This document shows positions 1 through 10,009 of a stretch of 64,000 bases of DNA, piece after piece (within the stretch, counting starts at the first letter, position 1; the number at the start of each line of letters is the position of its first letter). The DNA is taken from NCBI GenBank assembly GCA_963383645.1, contig OY726559.1, positions 112,417,393 to 112,481,392 on the forward strand, in the 5' to 3' direction. This DNA is from Muscardinus avellanarius (lineage: Eukaryota > Chordata > Mammalia > Rodentia > Gliridae). The position numbers and the translations under genes are program-made. Below the pieces are notes generated by a model, which ran no database searches, was not told the origin of the DNA, and saw only the letters and a program-made list of their open reading frames with translations.

Positions 1-301
1 GGGGAGGGGAGGAGGAGGTGGAGAGAGGAGGGAGGGGGTGGAGAGAGAAGAGGGTGGAGAGAGCCCCTCCTCTGACCACAGCTGCAGTAATTCCACCCCT
101 TTACCATGGGGCAACAGCGCCCCCCAACCCGCGCAGGCGTCCGACCAACTGGTCTGCCCTCACTGGGAGGTCAGGTGGCTGTGTCCAGCTCTGCTGGGAT
201 GTGACCCCGGCCAACCAGAAAGGGAAGTTGAAGCACACTTGTGAAAACAAATCATTGACTCAAGCCAGTGGGAATGGCAGCCAGAGGCGGTGCTGCAGCC
301 C
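1..301. other. Purine-rich start, then unique sequence
   Basis: 1-60 is a (GGGGA/GAGA) purine run; 61-301 has no recognisable gene or repeat. Confidence 0.6.
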
Positions 302-846
302 TTAAACCCCAGAACTGGGAGGCTGAAATGGGAGGATCACAGGTTCAAGGCCAGACTCAGCAATTTTTTTTTTTTTTTTTTGGTGGTACTGGGGGTGGAA
401 CCCAGGGGCTTTCCTACCTCTGGGCTACACTCCCAGACCTATTTTATATTTTATTTTGAAACAGGGTCTCACCAAATTGCTGAGAGCCTCACTAAGTATC
501 TGAGGCTGGCTTCGAATCTGTGCGATCCTCCTGTCTCAGCCTCCCAAGTGCTGAGATTACAAGTGTGCGAGCCAGGCGTGGTGGCGCACACTTGTAATCC
601 CAGCATTCAGGAGGCTGAGACCGGAGGATCGCGGTTCACGGACAGCCTCAGCTACTTAGTGAGGCCCTTTGCAACTCAGTGAGACCCGGTTTCAAAGTAA
701 AGAATAAAAAATAGGGGAGGGGGTGTAGCTCAGAGGTCGAATGCCCCTGGGTTCCACCCCTAGACCCGCAAAAAATAAAAGGAATCTAGGGCCAAAGCCG
801 GGTGTGGTGGTAGCACACACCTGTAATCCTAATACTTGGGAGGCTT
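302..846. mobile_element. SINE cluster (+ fragment, - full copy, + full copy, + fragment)
   Basis: The B1-like fragment at 302-362 is cut by a minus-strand type B SINE (363-567). A plus copy follows at 568-780 and a short plus fragment at about 796-846. The sequence to 928 is unassigned. Confidence 0.8.
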
Positions 847-928
847 GGAATCAGAAATGGTCTCACAGTCCAGTCCTGTAAGGCCTATTATCATCCTTTG
901 CAGATGGCCCCAAGAGACCCAGGAGGAA

Positions 929-1018
929 TCATAATGATGATGATGATGATGATGATAATGATAATAATAATAATAATTAATAATAATTGTTCCAGCATTG
1001 GGAAATGAGTTCAAAATG

Positions 1019-1051
<33 letters not shown>

Positions 1052-1252
1052 GTGGTACTGGGGGTGGAACCCAGAGGCTTTCTACCTCCGGGCTATACTC
1101 CCAGAACTTTTTTTACATTTTATTTGGAAACAGGGTCTCACTAAGTTGCTGAAAAGCCTCACTAAGTAGCTGAGGCTGGCTTCGAACCCGTGCGATCCTC
1201 CTGTCTCAGCCTCCCAAGCGTGGGGATTACAAGCGTGCGCCACCATGCCCAG
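929..1252. mobile_element. (ATG/ATA)n, then type B SINE, minus strand
   Basis: Trinucleotide repeat at 929-988, then T30 (tail of a minus SINE) at 1021-1050 and the SINE body to 1252. Confidence 0.85.
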
Positions 1253-1288
1253 CTTATTATTTATTATTGAAAATAGCTTTGGTATTAA

Positions 1289-1866
1289 TGTGCCAGTATT
1301 GGGAAACGGCTTGAAGATGTATTTGAAAATAACTTTGCTATTAGAAACCCAGAGCTTGGGTGCGGGCAGGCACTCGGACAGGGAAGGGGCCTTGTAGGGT
1401 TCCAGGCACCAAGGGTGATTAGTAAGAAAATACAGGGAGCCCAGGTTCTTTTACATTTTAAAGACAAGCAAAAATTCCCAGAGGATGTGGGGGGATGCCG
1501 CAAGCCTTCAAGAGATCTCTGACTCTGATAAACACTTAACACATTTTGGGGTGTAACAAAAGGCTTGGGGTCTGGTACTAGAGACAGGACAGGCCTACAG
1601 GAAGGAAGCCCCACATCAAAAGACCTGCCCTGAGAAAGGGAGGATCTAGTCCGGTCAGAAGATTATTGGTATAAACTGTTCTGTATCCAAAAACTTCAGT
1701 AATTTATTTTCAAGTACTCCCCTAAACCCCGCCTTTTGGGTGCAGGGCTTTAATATCTGTTTCTATCTTTCCACCTTTGTAATAATAAAATTGCTTAAGC
1801 TTAGAGCAAAAAGGAGTTCTGGCTATTGTTTTCTACAAATAGCTAAGAACATCTCACACTGGTACA
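1289..1866 (+). mobile_element. ERV LTR, copy A
   Basis: Begins TGTGCCAGTATTGG and ends ...CACTGGTACA, with AATAAA at 1784-1789 in a conserved 'cctttgtaataataaaat' context. The start, poly(A) region and end match copy B at 2006-2776; the middles are diverged. No internal viral genes lie between them. Confidence 0.65.
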
Positions 1867-1901
1867 ATTTCTCTGTACCACTACTATAACAAAAATAATA
1901 G

Positions 1902-2874
1902 CCGGGTGTGGTGGCACGCACTTTTAATCCCAGCATTTGGGAGGCTGAGACAGGAGGATCACAGTTCGCAGACAGCCTCAGCTATTGAGTGAGGCCCTCT
2001 GCAAATGTGCCAGTATTGGAAAATTGCTTTGGTCTTAATTTCAAAATACAGAAAGTAGTCAGGGCCTGGGTGCTGCGCAGGCCCTGAGGTACAGGTTTGT
2101 TACAATGCAGAGTTCTCCTCACCAAAAGCGATTACCAAGTACACAAAAGAGTTGTAGCCCAGGGCCTTCGTATTTTAAAGACAAGCTTACATAGTAAATA
2201 ACTTCTAGCAGATAGATATTAAAAAATAATTTAAAAAAAGGCTAAAACTCCCCCAGGATGTGGAAGGATGGTACAGGCCTTCCTCAAAGAGGGCATATAC
2301 CATGTGACCCATGACTTCGTTAACCAAGTAACACATCTTGGTCATAAAAAAGGCTTGCCCCAGACATAATGGGCAGGTCCACACCTACATAAGGAGCAGA
2401 TAGAAAGACTATCTATTGGCCAAGCAGGATAAGAGAGTGAATCCTCAAATCATGCCAAAAGGTTTGCGCCGAGAAAATGGGCAGACCCACACCTGCATCA
2501 AGTCAGACAGATAGAAGGACTATTGGTTAGGCAGGATGGGCGATAATGAATCCTTATTAAAAAAAAAAAAAAACTGTTCGATGCTCAAAACCTTTAGTGT
2601 CTTATTTTCAGGGCACTCCACTATGGGCCATCTGATGTAGTGCTTTATTATTCTGTCCCTTCTTTCTACCTTTGTAATAATAAAATTTACTTAAGCTTGT
2701 AGCAGTATAGTTCTAGCTATTTTTTTCTAAAACTGCCTAAGAACAAGAACCAACGTCGACATCTAACACTGTTACAAGTGAGACCCTGTTTCAAAATAAA
2801 GAATAAAAAAATAGGGCTGGGGGTGTTGCTCAAAGGTAGAATACTCCTGGGTTCCATCCCCTGTACTGCAAAAG

Positions 2875-2876
<2 letters not shown>
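1902..2876 (+). mobile_element. B1-dID SINE split by LTR copy B
   Basis: The B1-like half runs 1902-2005, up to '...gaggccctctgcaa'. The rest ('agtgagaccctgtttc...' plus the tRNA-like half) is 2777-2876, followed by (TAAA)n at 2877-2916. No clean target-site duplication of the LTR is visible. Confidence 0.75.
2006..2776 (+). mobile_element. ERV LTR, copy B, inserted in a SINE
   Basis: Starts TGTGCCAGTATTGG and ends CACTGTTACA, with AATAAA at 2679-2684. It splits a SINE: the left part is 1902-2005 and the right part resumes at 2777. It contains a diverged internal duplication of about 110 bp (2345-2393 resembles 2453-2498), absent as such from copy A, and an A15 run near 2560. Confidence 0.7.
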
Positions 2877-2913
<37 letters not shown>

Positions 2914-2929
2914 AACAAACATACAAACT

Positions 2930-3114
2930 CAGAGGCATTCTTACTCCTAGCTACACTCCACCCACCCATAGATTTTATTTCTTATTTGGAAACAGAGTAT
3001 CACTAGGTTATTGAGAGCCTCACTAAGTTGCTGAGGCTGTCCTCAAACCTGCCATGCTCCAGTCTCAGCCTTCCAAGGACTAGGATTACAAGCGTGCGCC
3101 ACCACGCCCGGTTT
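2930..3114 (-). mobile_element. SINE, diverged
   Basis: Degenerate tRNA-like half, then B1-like half ending at 'ccaccacgcccgg'. The following 3115-3735 is unique, with a short duplicated 'cacagctgcagggcccctc' near 3600; no gene recognised. Confidence 0.75.
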
Positions 3115-3735
3115 GAACATCATACTTTCTACCTCATGAGAAGAGCCCTCTACAGCAGCTTTTGCCTCTCCCTTTACTCCTGGCCCCCCCAAAGTCCTCT
3201 TTCCCAAATCCTGATAAATGTCGCCTCCCTGGCTCCTTTACTCTCAGGCTCCCTGTGTGGCCCAATTTATCATCCCTGTTCACAGAAGCACCCACTCATC
3301 AGCCCCCTAAGAATGTCACCTCTCACAGGAAGATTTTGAGAAGCCACCCTGAGGGTTGTAAAGGTCAGGTCTGTCCCAGACAGCCTCTCCCCTCCTACAC
3401 ACCGCTCCGGGCAGAAAATTTGAGGCCTGGGGCTGCAGCTCTGCCACCTCTGGGCCCCAATACCCTTCCTTTGGCCATCCGTGGTCCTCTCCCCCTTCTC
3501 AGTGTGCCACAAGCTGACCCAAGGCTCCAGCTCTGTGCTCCAGCTGAGACCTGCAAGGGCACCCTAAGCAGCATTCCCAGGTGCCCACGCAGGGCCCCTC
3601 CACAGCTGCAGGGCCCCTCCACAGCTGCCAGACCTGCCTGGCTCCTCCCTATTCTCAACCATCCCCACATATCCCAAAGAGGCTCTGTGAAAGCAGACTG
3701 TGAGCCTGAGGACAGTGCTTGCTGCCCCAGGGAGC

Positions 3736-4110
3736 TGAGAATAGAGGCTGAGACAGGAGGGAGAATCGTGGTTCTCAGCCAGCCTCGGCTACTTAGTGAG
3801 GTCCTCTGCAACTCAGTGAGACCCTGTTGCAAAGTAAAGGATAAATATAGGGCTGGAAGCTGGGCGTGGTGGCGCACGCTTGTAATCCCAGCATTCGGGA
3901 GGCTGAGACCTGGAGGATCGCGGTTTGCGGACAGCCTCAGCTACTTAGTGAGGCCCCCTGCAACTCAGTGAGACCCGGTTTCAAAATAAAGAATAAAAAA
4001 ATAGGGTAGGGGGTGTAGCTCGGAGGTCAAATGCCCCTGGGTTCCATCCCCAGACCCACAAAAAATAAATAAATAAATAGATAAATAAATAAATAAATAA
4101 ATAAATAAAG
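3736..4110 (+). mobile_element. Two SINE copies and (AAAT)n tail
   Basis: A 5'-truncated copy (3736-3857) runs into a full copy (3858-4060) with an (AAAT)n tail at 4062-4109. 4111-4607 is unique with no gene seen. Confidence 0.85.
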
Positions 4111-4635
4111 AGCTTGAGGGTACACAAGGTTAGAAAGTGGCAGTTTTACAAAATGGAGCCTAAGTCAAGCTATTCCTTTGATAGCACCAACCTAACTATG
4201 TTCTCCCATCACAGATGCTAAGATTCAAGAGCAGAAGCTTTCAGCCAATCAACCGTGCAGGCCGGACAGATGTCTTCAGCAAATATTTGCCTTGCATACA
4301 TGTACTTTGACACTGAAAGGGCCTTTCTATCACGACCATCTGCTGTGGTCCCAGAGCCCTGAGGTGGCTTCCGGGCAACACAGCCTCACCTGGCACCTTC
4401 TCCTCCGACTCCCAGCCCCACATCGTCTGAAGGTGTCCTGCCTAATTCAGACCCAGGCACAAGGTCGTGCCCAAAGACAAAGCCTCGTGTGCCCCATCTC
4501 GCCTTCTGCACACATGGCTCCCCGTACACATGATTACACATGACTTACTTGTCAAATTCAGTTATGTGTCCTCAACAACAAAAGAAGAGAGGAAATAAAT
4601 AACAATCTGAATTTTTTCTTTCTTTCTTTCTCTTG

Positions 4636-5270
4636 CAGTACTGGGGCATTCTACCTCTAAGCTACACCATCAACCCTATTTTTGATTCTTAATTTGGGTT
4701 TTTTTGGTTTTTGTTTTTTGTTTTTTTGGTGGTACTGGGGGTGGAACCCAGAGACTTTCTACCTCCGGGCTACGCTCCCAGACCTATTTGATATTTTATT
4801 TGGAAACACAGTCTCACTAAGTTGCTGAGAGCCTCACTAAGTAGCTGAGGCTGGCTTCGAACCTGTGCGATCCTCCTGTCTCAGTCTCCCAAGTGCGGGG
4901 ATTACAAGCTTGCGCCACCACACCCAGCTTTTATTCTTAATTTTGACACAGGGTCTCACTGAATTGCAAAGGGCCTCGCTAAGAAGCTGAGGTTGTCCAG
5001 GAACCACGATATTCCTGTCTATCCTCTGGGTTGCTGAGATTACAAGCGTGGGCCACCACGTCCGGGTGTTTTGTTTTGTTTTGTTTTGTTGCAGTACTAA
5101 GGATTGAACCCAGGGGACACTCTACCACTGAGCTACACCCTCAGCCCTTTTTATTTTGCATTTTGAGACAGGGTGCCACCAAGTTACCCACACTAGGCTT
5201 GAACTTGAGATCCTCCTGCCTCGGTTTCCAGAGCAGCTGGAATTACAGGCATGCACCACTGTACCTAGCC
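4636..5270 (-). mobile_element. Three to four SINE pieces in tandem, minus strand
   Basis: tRNA-like half at 4636-4690, type B copy at 4722-4930, B1-like half at 4930-5075 and an older diverged copy at 5087-5270; (GTTTT)n lies between them at about 5069. Confidence 0.75.
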
Positions 5271-5405
5271 TGTGAAATAAGTCTAGCCATGTCTCAAAGC
5301 AGAAATAAAATGGGGAGGTATCAACCCTTTTGTTAGCCTGAAGCCCTGATCTGAGAGACACTCCCCTCTACCACACTTTTTTTGGACTGGATCAAAAGGT
5401 TAGCG

Positions 5406-5419
5406 GCGCCCGCTGGTGG
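5406..5419 (-). promoter_or_regulatory. CTCF-like motif, minus strand
   Basis: The reverse complement CCACCAGCGGGCGC matches 13 of 14 core positions, in a short unique gap (5271-5430) between SINEs. Confidence 0.5.
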
Positions 5420-5430
5420 ACTAGCTCTCT

Positions 5431-6345
5431 TTTCTGTGGTACTGGGGATTGAACCCAGGGTCACTCTTCCTCCGAGCTACACCCCAGCCCTATTTTATTC
5501 TTTATTTTGAAACAGAGTCTCACTAGGTTGCAGAGGGTCCCACTAAGTAGCTGAGGCTGGCTGCGAACCTGCGATCCTCCTGTCTCGGCTTAATACTAAT
5601 TCTGGAATTACAAGTGTGCACCACCATGCCCGGCTTTATTGCTTAGATTCTAATAGAAGATCCTCCTAGATCTGCCCACCTGGTTTACACAAAAACATAC
5701 AAAAATGCTGCCTGAGCCGGGTGTGGTGGCGCACACTTGTAATCCCAATTACTTGGGACAGGAGGAGCACAGGTTCATGGACAGCTACATAGTGAGGTCC
5801 TCCACAACTTAGTGAGACCCTGTTTCAAAATAAAGAATAAAAAATAGGAATGGGGGTGTAGTTTGGTGGTAGAATGTCCCTGGGTTCCATTCCTAGTACA
5901 CACAAAAAAGTGCTGCCTGTTTACACTTTAAACTTGACTCTATATAACCAAAGACTATCCTATCTTTGTAGTAACTGAATTTAAAATGTCTTCCCCTGGA
6001 AATAGAAAAGTACCTGTACTATGAGATTTATAACAAAAATTATCAAGCTGGGTGTGGTGGCGCACGCTTGTAATCCCAGCGCTTGGGAGACTGAGACAGG
6101 AGGATCGCACAGGTTCAAAGCCAACCTCAGCTACTTAGTGAGGCTCTCAGCAACTTAGTGACACCCTGTTTCCAAATAAAATATAAAATAGTTTGGGGAT
6201 GTAGCCCAGAGGTAGAATGCCCCTGGGTTCCATCTCCAGTACCACAAAAATAATTAATTAATTAATTAATTAATTAACAAACAAACAGGGCTGGGGTGTA
6301 GCTCAGATGTAGAATGCCCCTGGGTTCCATCTCCAGTACGGCAAA
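5431..6345. mobile_element. SINE cluster
   Basis: Minus copy 5431-5636, plus copy 5716-5910, plus type B copy 6044-6247, then (TTAA)n 6248-6280 and a lone tRNA-like half 6288-6345. Confidence 0.8.
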
Positions 6346-6346
6346 T

Positions 6347-6411
6347 GAACTTGGCAATTTCAATGTGTATATACACACACATTACATATTTTCATTGAAA
6401 TCGCCAAGTTC
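6347..6411. repeat. 65-nt hairpin (19-bp inverted repeat)
   Basis: Arms 6347-6365 and 6393-6411 are complementary at 18 of 19 positions around a 27-nt AT-rich loop. On the minus strand the single exception is a G-U pair, so the stem is unbroken. With a 2-nt bulge about four more outer pairs form. Confidence 0.7.
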
Positions 6412-6589
6412 AAATTTGTATAAAATAAAACTTACCAACAATGTGTAAGAACTCTAGTTGCCCTACTCCTCAGCAATCTTTGACATTAACTTTTTTTTTC
6501 AGTACAGATAAAGGATAAAGGGTGAGCAAGCTGGAGTAAGGGGTCAGAATAGCAGTCCTCCCTGACTTCTACGTCAACATTAGAGATCC

Positions 6590-6826
6590 CAGAGGGATTG
6601 AAAATGGACCAATCAGGGCCCAAATCTAGGGACCAATCAGGGCCGAAATCTAAGAACCAATCAGAGCCCAGTTCTAAGGACCAATCAGAACAGTTTCCAG
6701 GCTATATGAGCTGTTATCCCAAAAGCAGAATAGTTCAAAGGCCTGCGGCGGCAGCAGCCAGCCCCTACGGAGCTGCAAGGCGGCGGCAGAGTTGCAACCC
6801 CAGCAAAGAAGAGCAGCAACTTTTTT
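6590..6826 (+). promoter_or_regulatory. 24-bp CCAAT-box tandem array with TATA-like box (LTR U3-like)
   Basis: CCAATCAG occurs at 6609, 6633, 6657 and 6681, exactly 24 bp apart, each in a 24-bp unit with a diverged spacer. A TATA-like ATATGA lies at about 6704, then GC-rich (CGG/CAG) leader-like sequence. NF-Y arrays before a TATA box are typical of retroviral U3 regions, so this may be part of a solo LTR; I cannot define its ends. Confidence 0.5.
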
Positions 6827-7283
6827 CAGGGTGCTGTGTGTTTTATTGACGCGTGGGGTTAGGGCTCTCTAAGCTCCCCCCTCCTGGAGGTCTGGGATGG
6901 AAACTGAGGAGGGTTCTCAGTGTTGGGGGGGGACTTGGGTTAGCAGGGGCCTCCTAGCAGTCGAGGGCCTCATGTTCTTGGCTGGGGCTGGTGGTCCAGG
7001 GCCTCTTTCTTGCCCCTTGGAGGTCGTCTGGACCATCATGAATTCCACCAGCCTGTCGGTGTAGCCAAATTTTCATACTGGTTAATGAGCGTGACACCCT
7101 CAAGGCCAGCCCCAGCAGAATAGGTGGAAGAGTGGGCGGCCCTGTTCAGATCGCAGTACATGGCTTGGTTCTCTCTAGCTCAGGATGCCCTCGGGGCAAC
7201 GATATTCGCCTTGCCAAAGTTGAAAGCAGCCCTGGTGACCAGGAGCCCAGTATGGCCAAATCCATTCACCCCACACTGCAGGA
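6827..7283 (-). pseudogene. GAPDH: GAPDH processed pseudogene with large internal deletion
   Basis: Read on the minus strand, 7283-7197 matches the first about 30 codons of GAPDH (the GFGRIG..LVTRAAF region). From 7196 it jumps to the C-terminal part (the ILGY...SSTFDAGAG...EFGYSNR region), and the stop region is near 7013. About 6840-7010 matches the 3'UTR, ending with an AATAAA (reverse of 6841-6846) and a short A-tract (reverse of the T-run at 6819-6824). It has no introns, and frameshifts and substitutions disable it. Roughly 230 codons are missing at one clean junction near 7195. GAPDH is a glycolytic enzyme; this copy makes no enzyme. Confidence 0.88.
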
Positions 7284-7431
7284 GAGGAAGCTATAGAGTG
7301 GGATGCCAGCAGAGCCAGCAACAGTGGTTTGACTGGCTCTTGTAAGCACCAGGGCAACGCAGGCCTTTTGGGATCCTTTGACTGGGGTGGTCCTGCTGCC
7401 CTTGTGTCTTTTATTAAACACTGTACCCCAA

Positions 7432-8120
7432 GCCTGGGCAGGGTGGCACACACTTGTAATCCTAGCATTTGGGAGGCTGAGAAAATAAATCCCAGGTTCA
7501 TGGGCAGCCTCAGCTACTTAGGCCCTCCAGAACTCGCCCTGTTTAAAAATAAAATGAATAGGTCTGGGGTGGGTATAGCTCGGAGGTAGAATGCCCCTGG
7601 GTTCCAGCCCCAGTACTGCAAAAAAAATATGCTGCACCCTGGCTCATCTCTTGAGCTAAATTATTTTGGCTGAGACAGGAACAGGTTAAAAAAAAAATGG
7701 GTCTGGGGCTGCAACTACTTTGCCCTGGCCCAACCTCTAGTGGTCCTTGTCTCAGTGGGAGAGGCTGAACCAAAGGGCGCTCTGCCTTTGAGCAGCACTT
7801 TCACCTCCCCTCCCCCCACCTTTTTTTTCAATGTGGTACTAAGGATTGAACCCAGGGAGTTCTACCTCCGATCTATATCCCCAGCCCTGTTTTCTTATTT
7901 TAAAACAGGGTCTCAGTGAGTTGCAGAGGGCCTAAGTAGCTGAGGCTGGCTGCAAACCTAGTTCTTGTCTCAGCCTCCCAAGTACTGGGATTACAAGTGT
8001 GAACCACCAAGCCATCTTCTCCAGCCATTTTTATTGTGAGACAGTCTAAGTTGCCTGGGATGGCCTCCAACTTAGATCTTCATACCTCAACTTACTAAGT
8101 TTCTGGCATTACATGTATGT
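7432..8120. mobile_element. SINE copies around 7.4-8.1 kb
   Basis: Plus copy 7432-7620; minus copy 7831-8010 followed by another B1-like half to about 8120. The gaps 7284-7430 and 7625-7830 are unassigned. Confidence 0.75.
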
Positions 8121-8129
8121 ATCACCCTC

Positions 8130-9250
8130 CTCCAGTTCAGGAATCTCTTACCTGGTTCAAGAACTCAGATCTGAGGGGCTGGATCCTCAAAGGTTCTCAG
8201 TTACCCAGTGGTGCCACATAGGCCCAGCTCCTCAGAGACAGACACCTACGGAGCCACACCTTTCCCTCTCACACCTGGACCCCATCCGACTCAGTGGGCT
8301 AAGATTGCCCCACAGTTTATCTCCCATTACAAAATCCCAAGACTCCTTGTTTACAGCTGAACCCCCTCCCAGACATGGAGCTACCTGTCTCATGGGCTCT
8401 AAGTTTCTCTACCCTGTTGTCACCTGGGAGAGAAAGGGACACGTTCCACCACTCCAGCAGGGCCTGTCGCTCTGGCTCCGAGGCACCTGCAGGCCGTCTC
8501 CCCGGCAGCGCCTGCGCACTACCGCCCCCTGGTGGCTGAAGCCCAAACTCGGCAGGGATTTCCTGAAAGGAGACCTTTCCCTGTGAGGTCGCCTTTGGAC
8601 AAAGCTAGGAAGGCTCTTGTGTCCCACCCAGCACCCCTGGGGCACAAAGGTGCAAACTCCCGGGGCACCAGGAGCCCGGGCCAGTGGGAGGCAGAGAGAA
8701 AAGGAGCAAACTCCAGCTCCTGCTTAAAATCTTACCAGCCACGGGAGCGTCTGAGAGGACTCTGGGCCTGCAATGTCGGGGTCTCTCAGTGCAGGGGACC
8801 GGGTTGGGGAGGGGACAACGGGCTCCCTCCTGGTCCCTCCCAGCATGCATTTCAGTGTCCCCAGAGTTGACATGAGCCAGGGAGGGGCGGTGAGCCACCA
8901 GCCAGGCACCAAGGTTGGGGCTGACTGCAGAAGCCTGTGAGAAGCAGGATCCCCTTGGGCTCAGCTGAGCCAAGCACAACGGGAACATGGTACGGAGGAG
9001 CCTCTCCCCTAGGAGACTCCGGGTCCAGGCCAGGCTGCCGGGGGCTGTAGCCTGCACAGGACAGGGGTCCCCAAGGCCCTTCAGGCAGTGGAGGACAAAG
9101 CCTTGCAGGACGTGGGGGGCATTCAGCTCCTGAAAGCTGTTGAGCAGGCGGCTGTGGAATTGCGTTGAATGTCGGCCCTGTGGGAGCCAAGCTCAAGAGG
9201 GCGCCCACCATCCAGTCCGCACTCAGAGGCTCCCGCCTGCTTAGAAAGTT
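8130..9250. other. SINE-free unique block
   Basis: A 1.1-kb GC-moderate segment containing the best CTCF site (8522) and an NRF1-like GCCTGCGCAC (8510-8519). Open frames exist on both strands but none has a recognisable product. Confidence 0.5.
8522..8535 (-). promoter_or_regulatory. CTCF motif, minus strand
   Basis: The reverse complement CCACCAGGGGGCGG fits all 14 positions of the CTCF core consensus; flanking bases (GCC before, TAGTG after) also fit. It lies in unique sequence, not in a SINE. Confidence 0.75.
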
Positions 9251-9261
9251 GTTCCACTTCC

Positions 9262-10005
9262 AGAGGCTGAAACAAGATCATAGGTTCAAGGCCAATCTGG
9301 GCAACTTAGGGAGACCCTGTCTCAAAATGAGAATAAAGTAGGATTGGGGGTATAGCGCAGAGGTAGAATGGGTTCAATCCCCAGTACCCCCCCCTAAAAA
9401 AAGGAGCATGGAATCCCATGGCCATGTGTTGTAAAACATCAGATTTAAAAATTCAAGCTGAAGCCTGGCGTGGTGGCGCACGCTTGTAATCCCCACGCTT
9501 GGGAGGCGGAGACAGGAGGATCGCGCAGGTTCGAAGCCAGCTTCCGCTGGCTTAAGAGACCCTGTTTCCAAATAAAATATAAAATAGGTCTGGGAGTGTA
9601 GCCCAGAGGTAGAAGGCCCCTGGGTTCCATCCCCAGTACCACCCCCCCAAAAAAAAAATTCAAGCTGAGTTGGAAGTGGTGGCGCATGCTTGTAATCCCA
9701 GAATTAGGAGGCTGAGACAGGAAGATTGCAGGTAGGAGGCATCTATCTACATTTAGATGCCTCCGTTTACTTTTATACCCTTCTACACACGTGGAACTTT
9801 TTTTTTTTTTTTTTTTTTTTTTGGTGGTGGTGGTACTGGGGGTGGGACCCAGGGGCTTTCTACCTCCGGGCTCTACTCCCAGACCTATTTTATATTTTAT
9901 TTGGAAGCAGGATCTCACTAAGTTGCTGAGAGCCTCACTAAGTAGCCGAGGCTGGCTTCGAACCTGCCGATCCTCCTGTCTCAGCCTCCCAAGCACCACC
10001 ACGCC
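9262..10005. mobile_element. SINE cluster
   Basis: Plus fragment 9262-9390, plus type B copy 9465-9650 with a short internal deletion, plus 5' fragment 9663-9740, minus type B copy 9799-10005 with a T-run tail. Confidence 0.8.
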
Positions 10006-10009
10006 TGCC

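Noticed and set aside
2717..2969. Short peptides of the '[15 protein letters not shown]' type here and all over the window
   Set aside because: These are SINE right halves translated on one strand; they recur dozens of times.
7561..7620. tRNA-gene-like A and B boxes
   Set aside because: They belong to the tRNA-derived half of SINEs; no cloverleaf with anticodon arm remains, so no tRNA genes are called.
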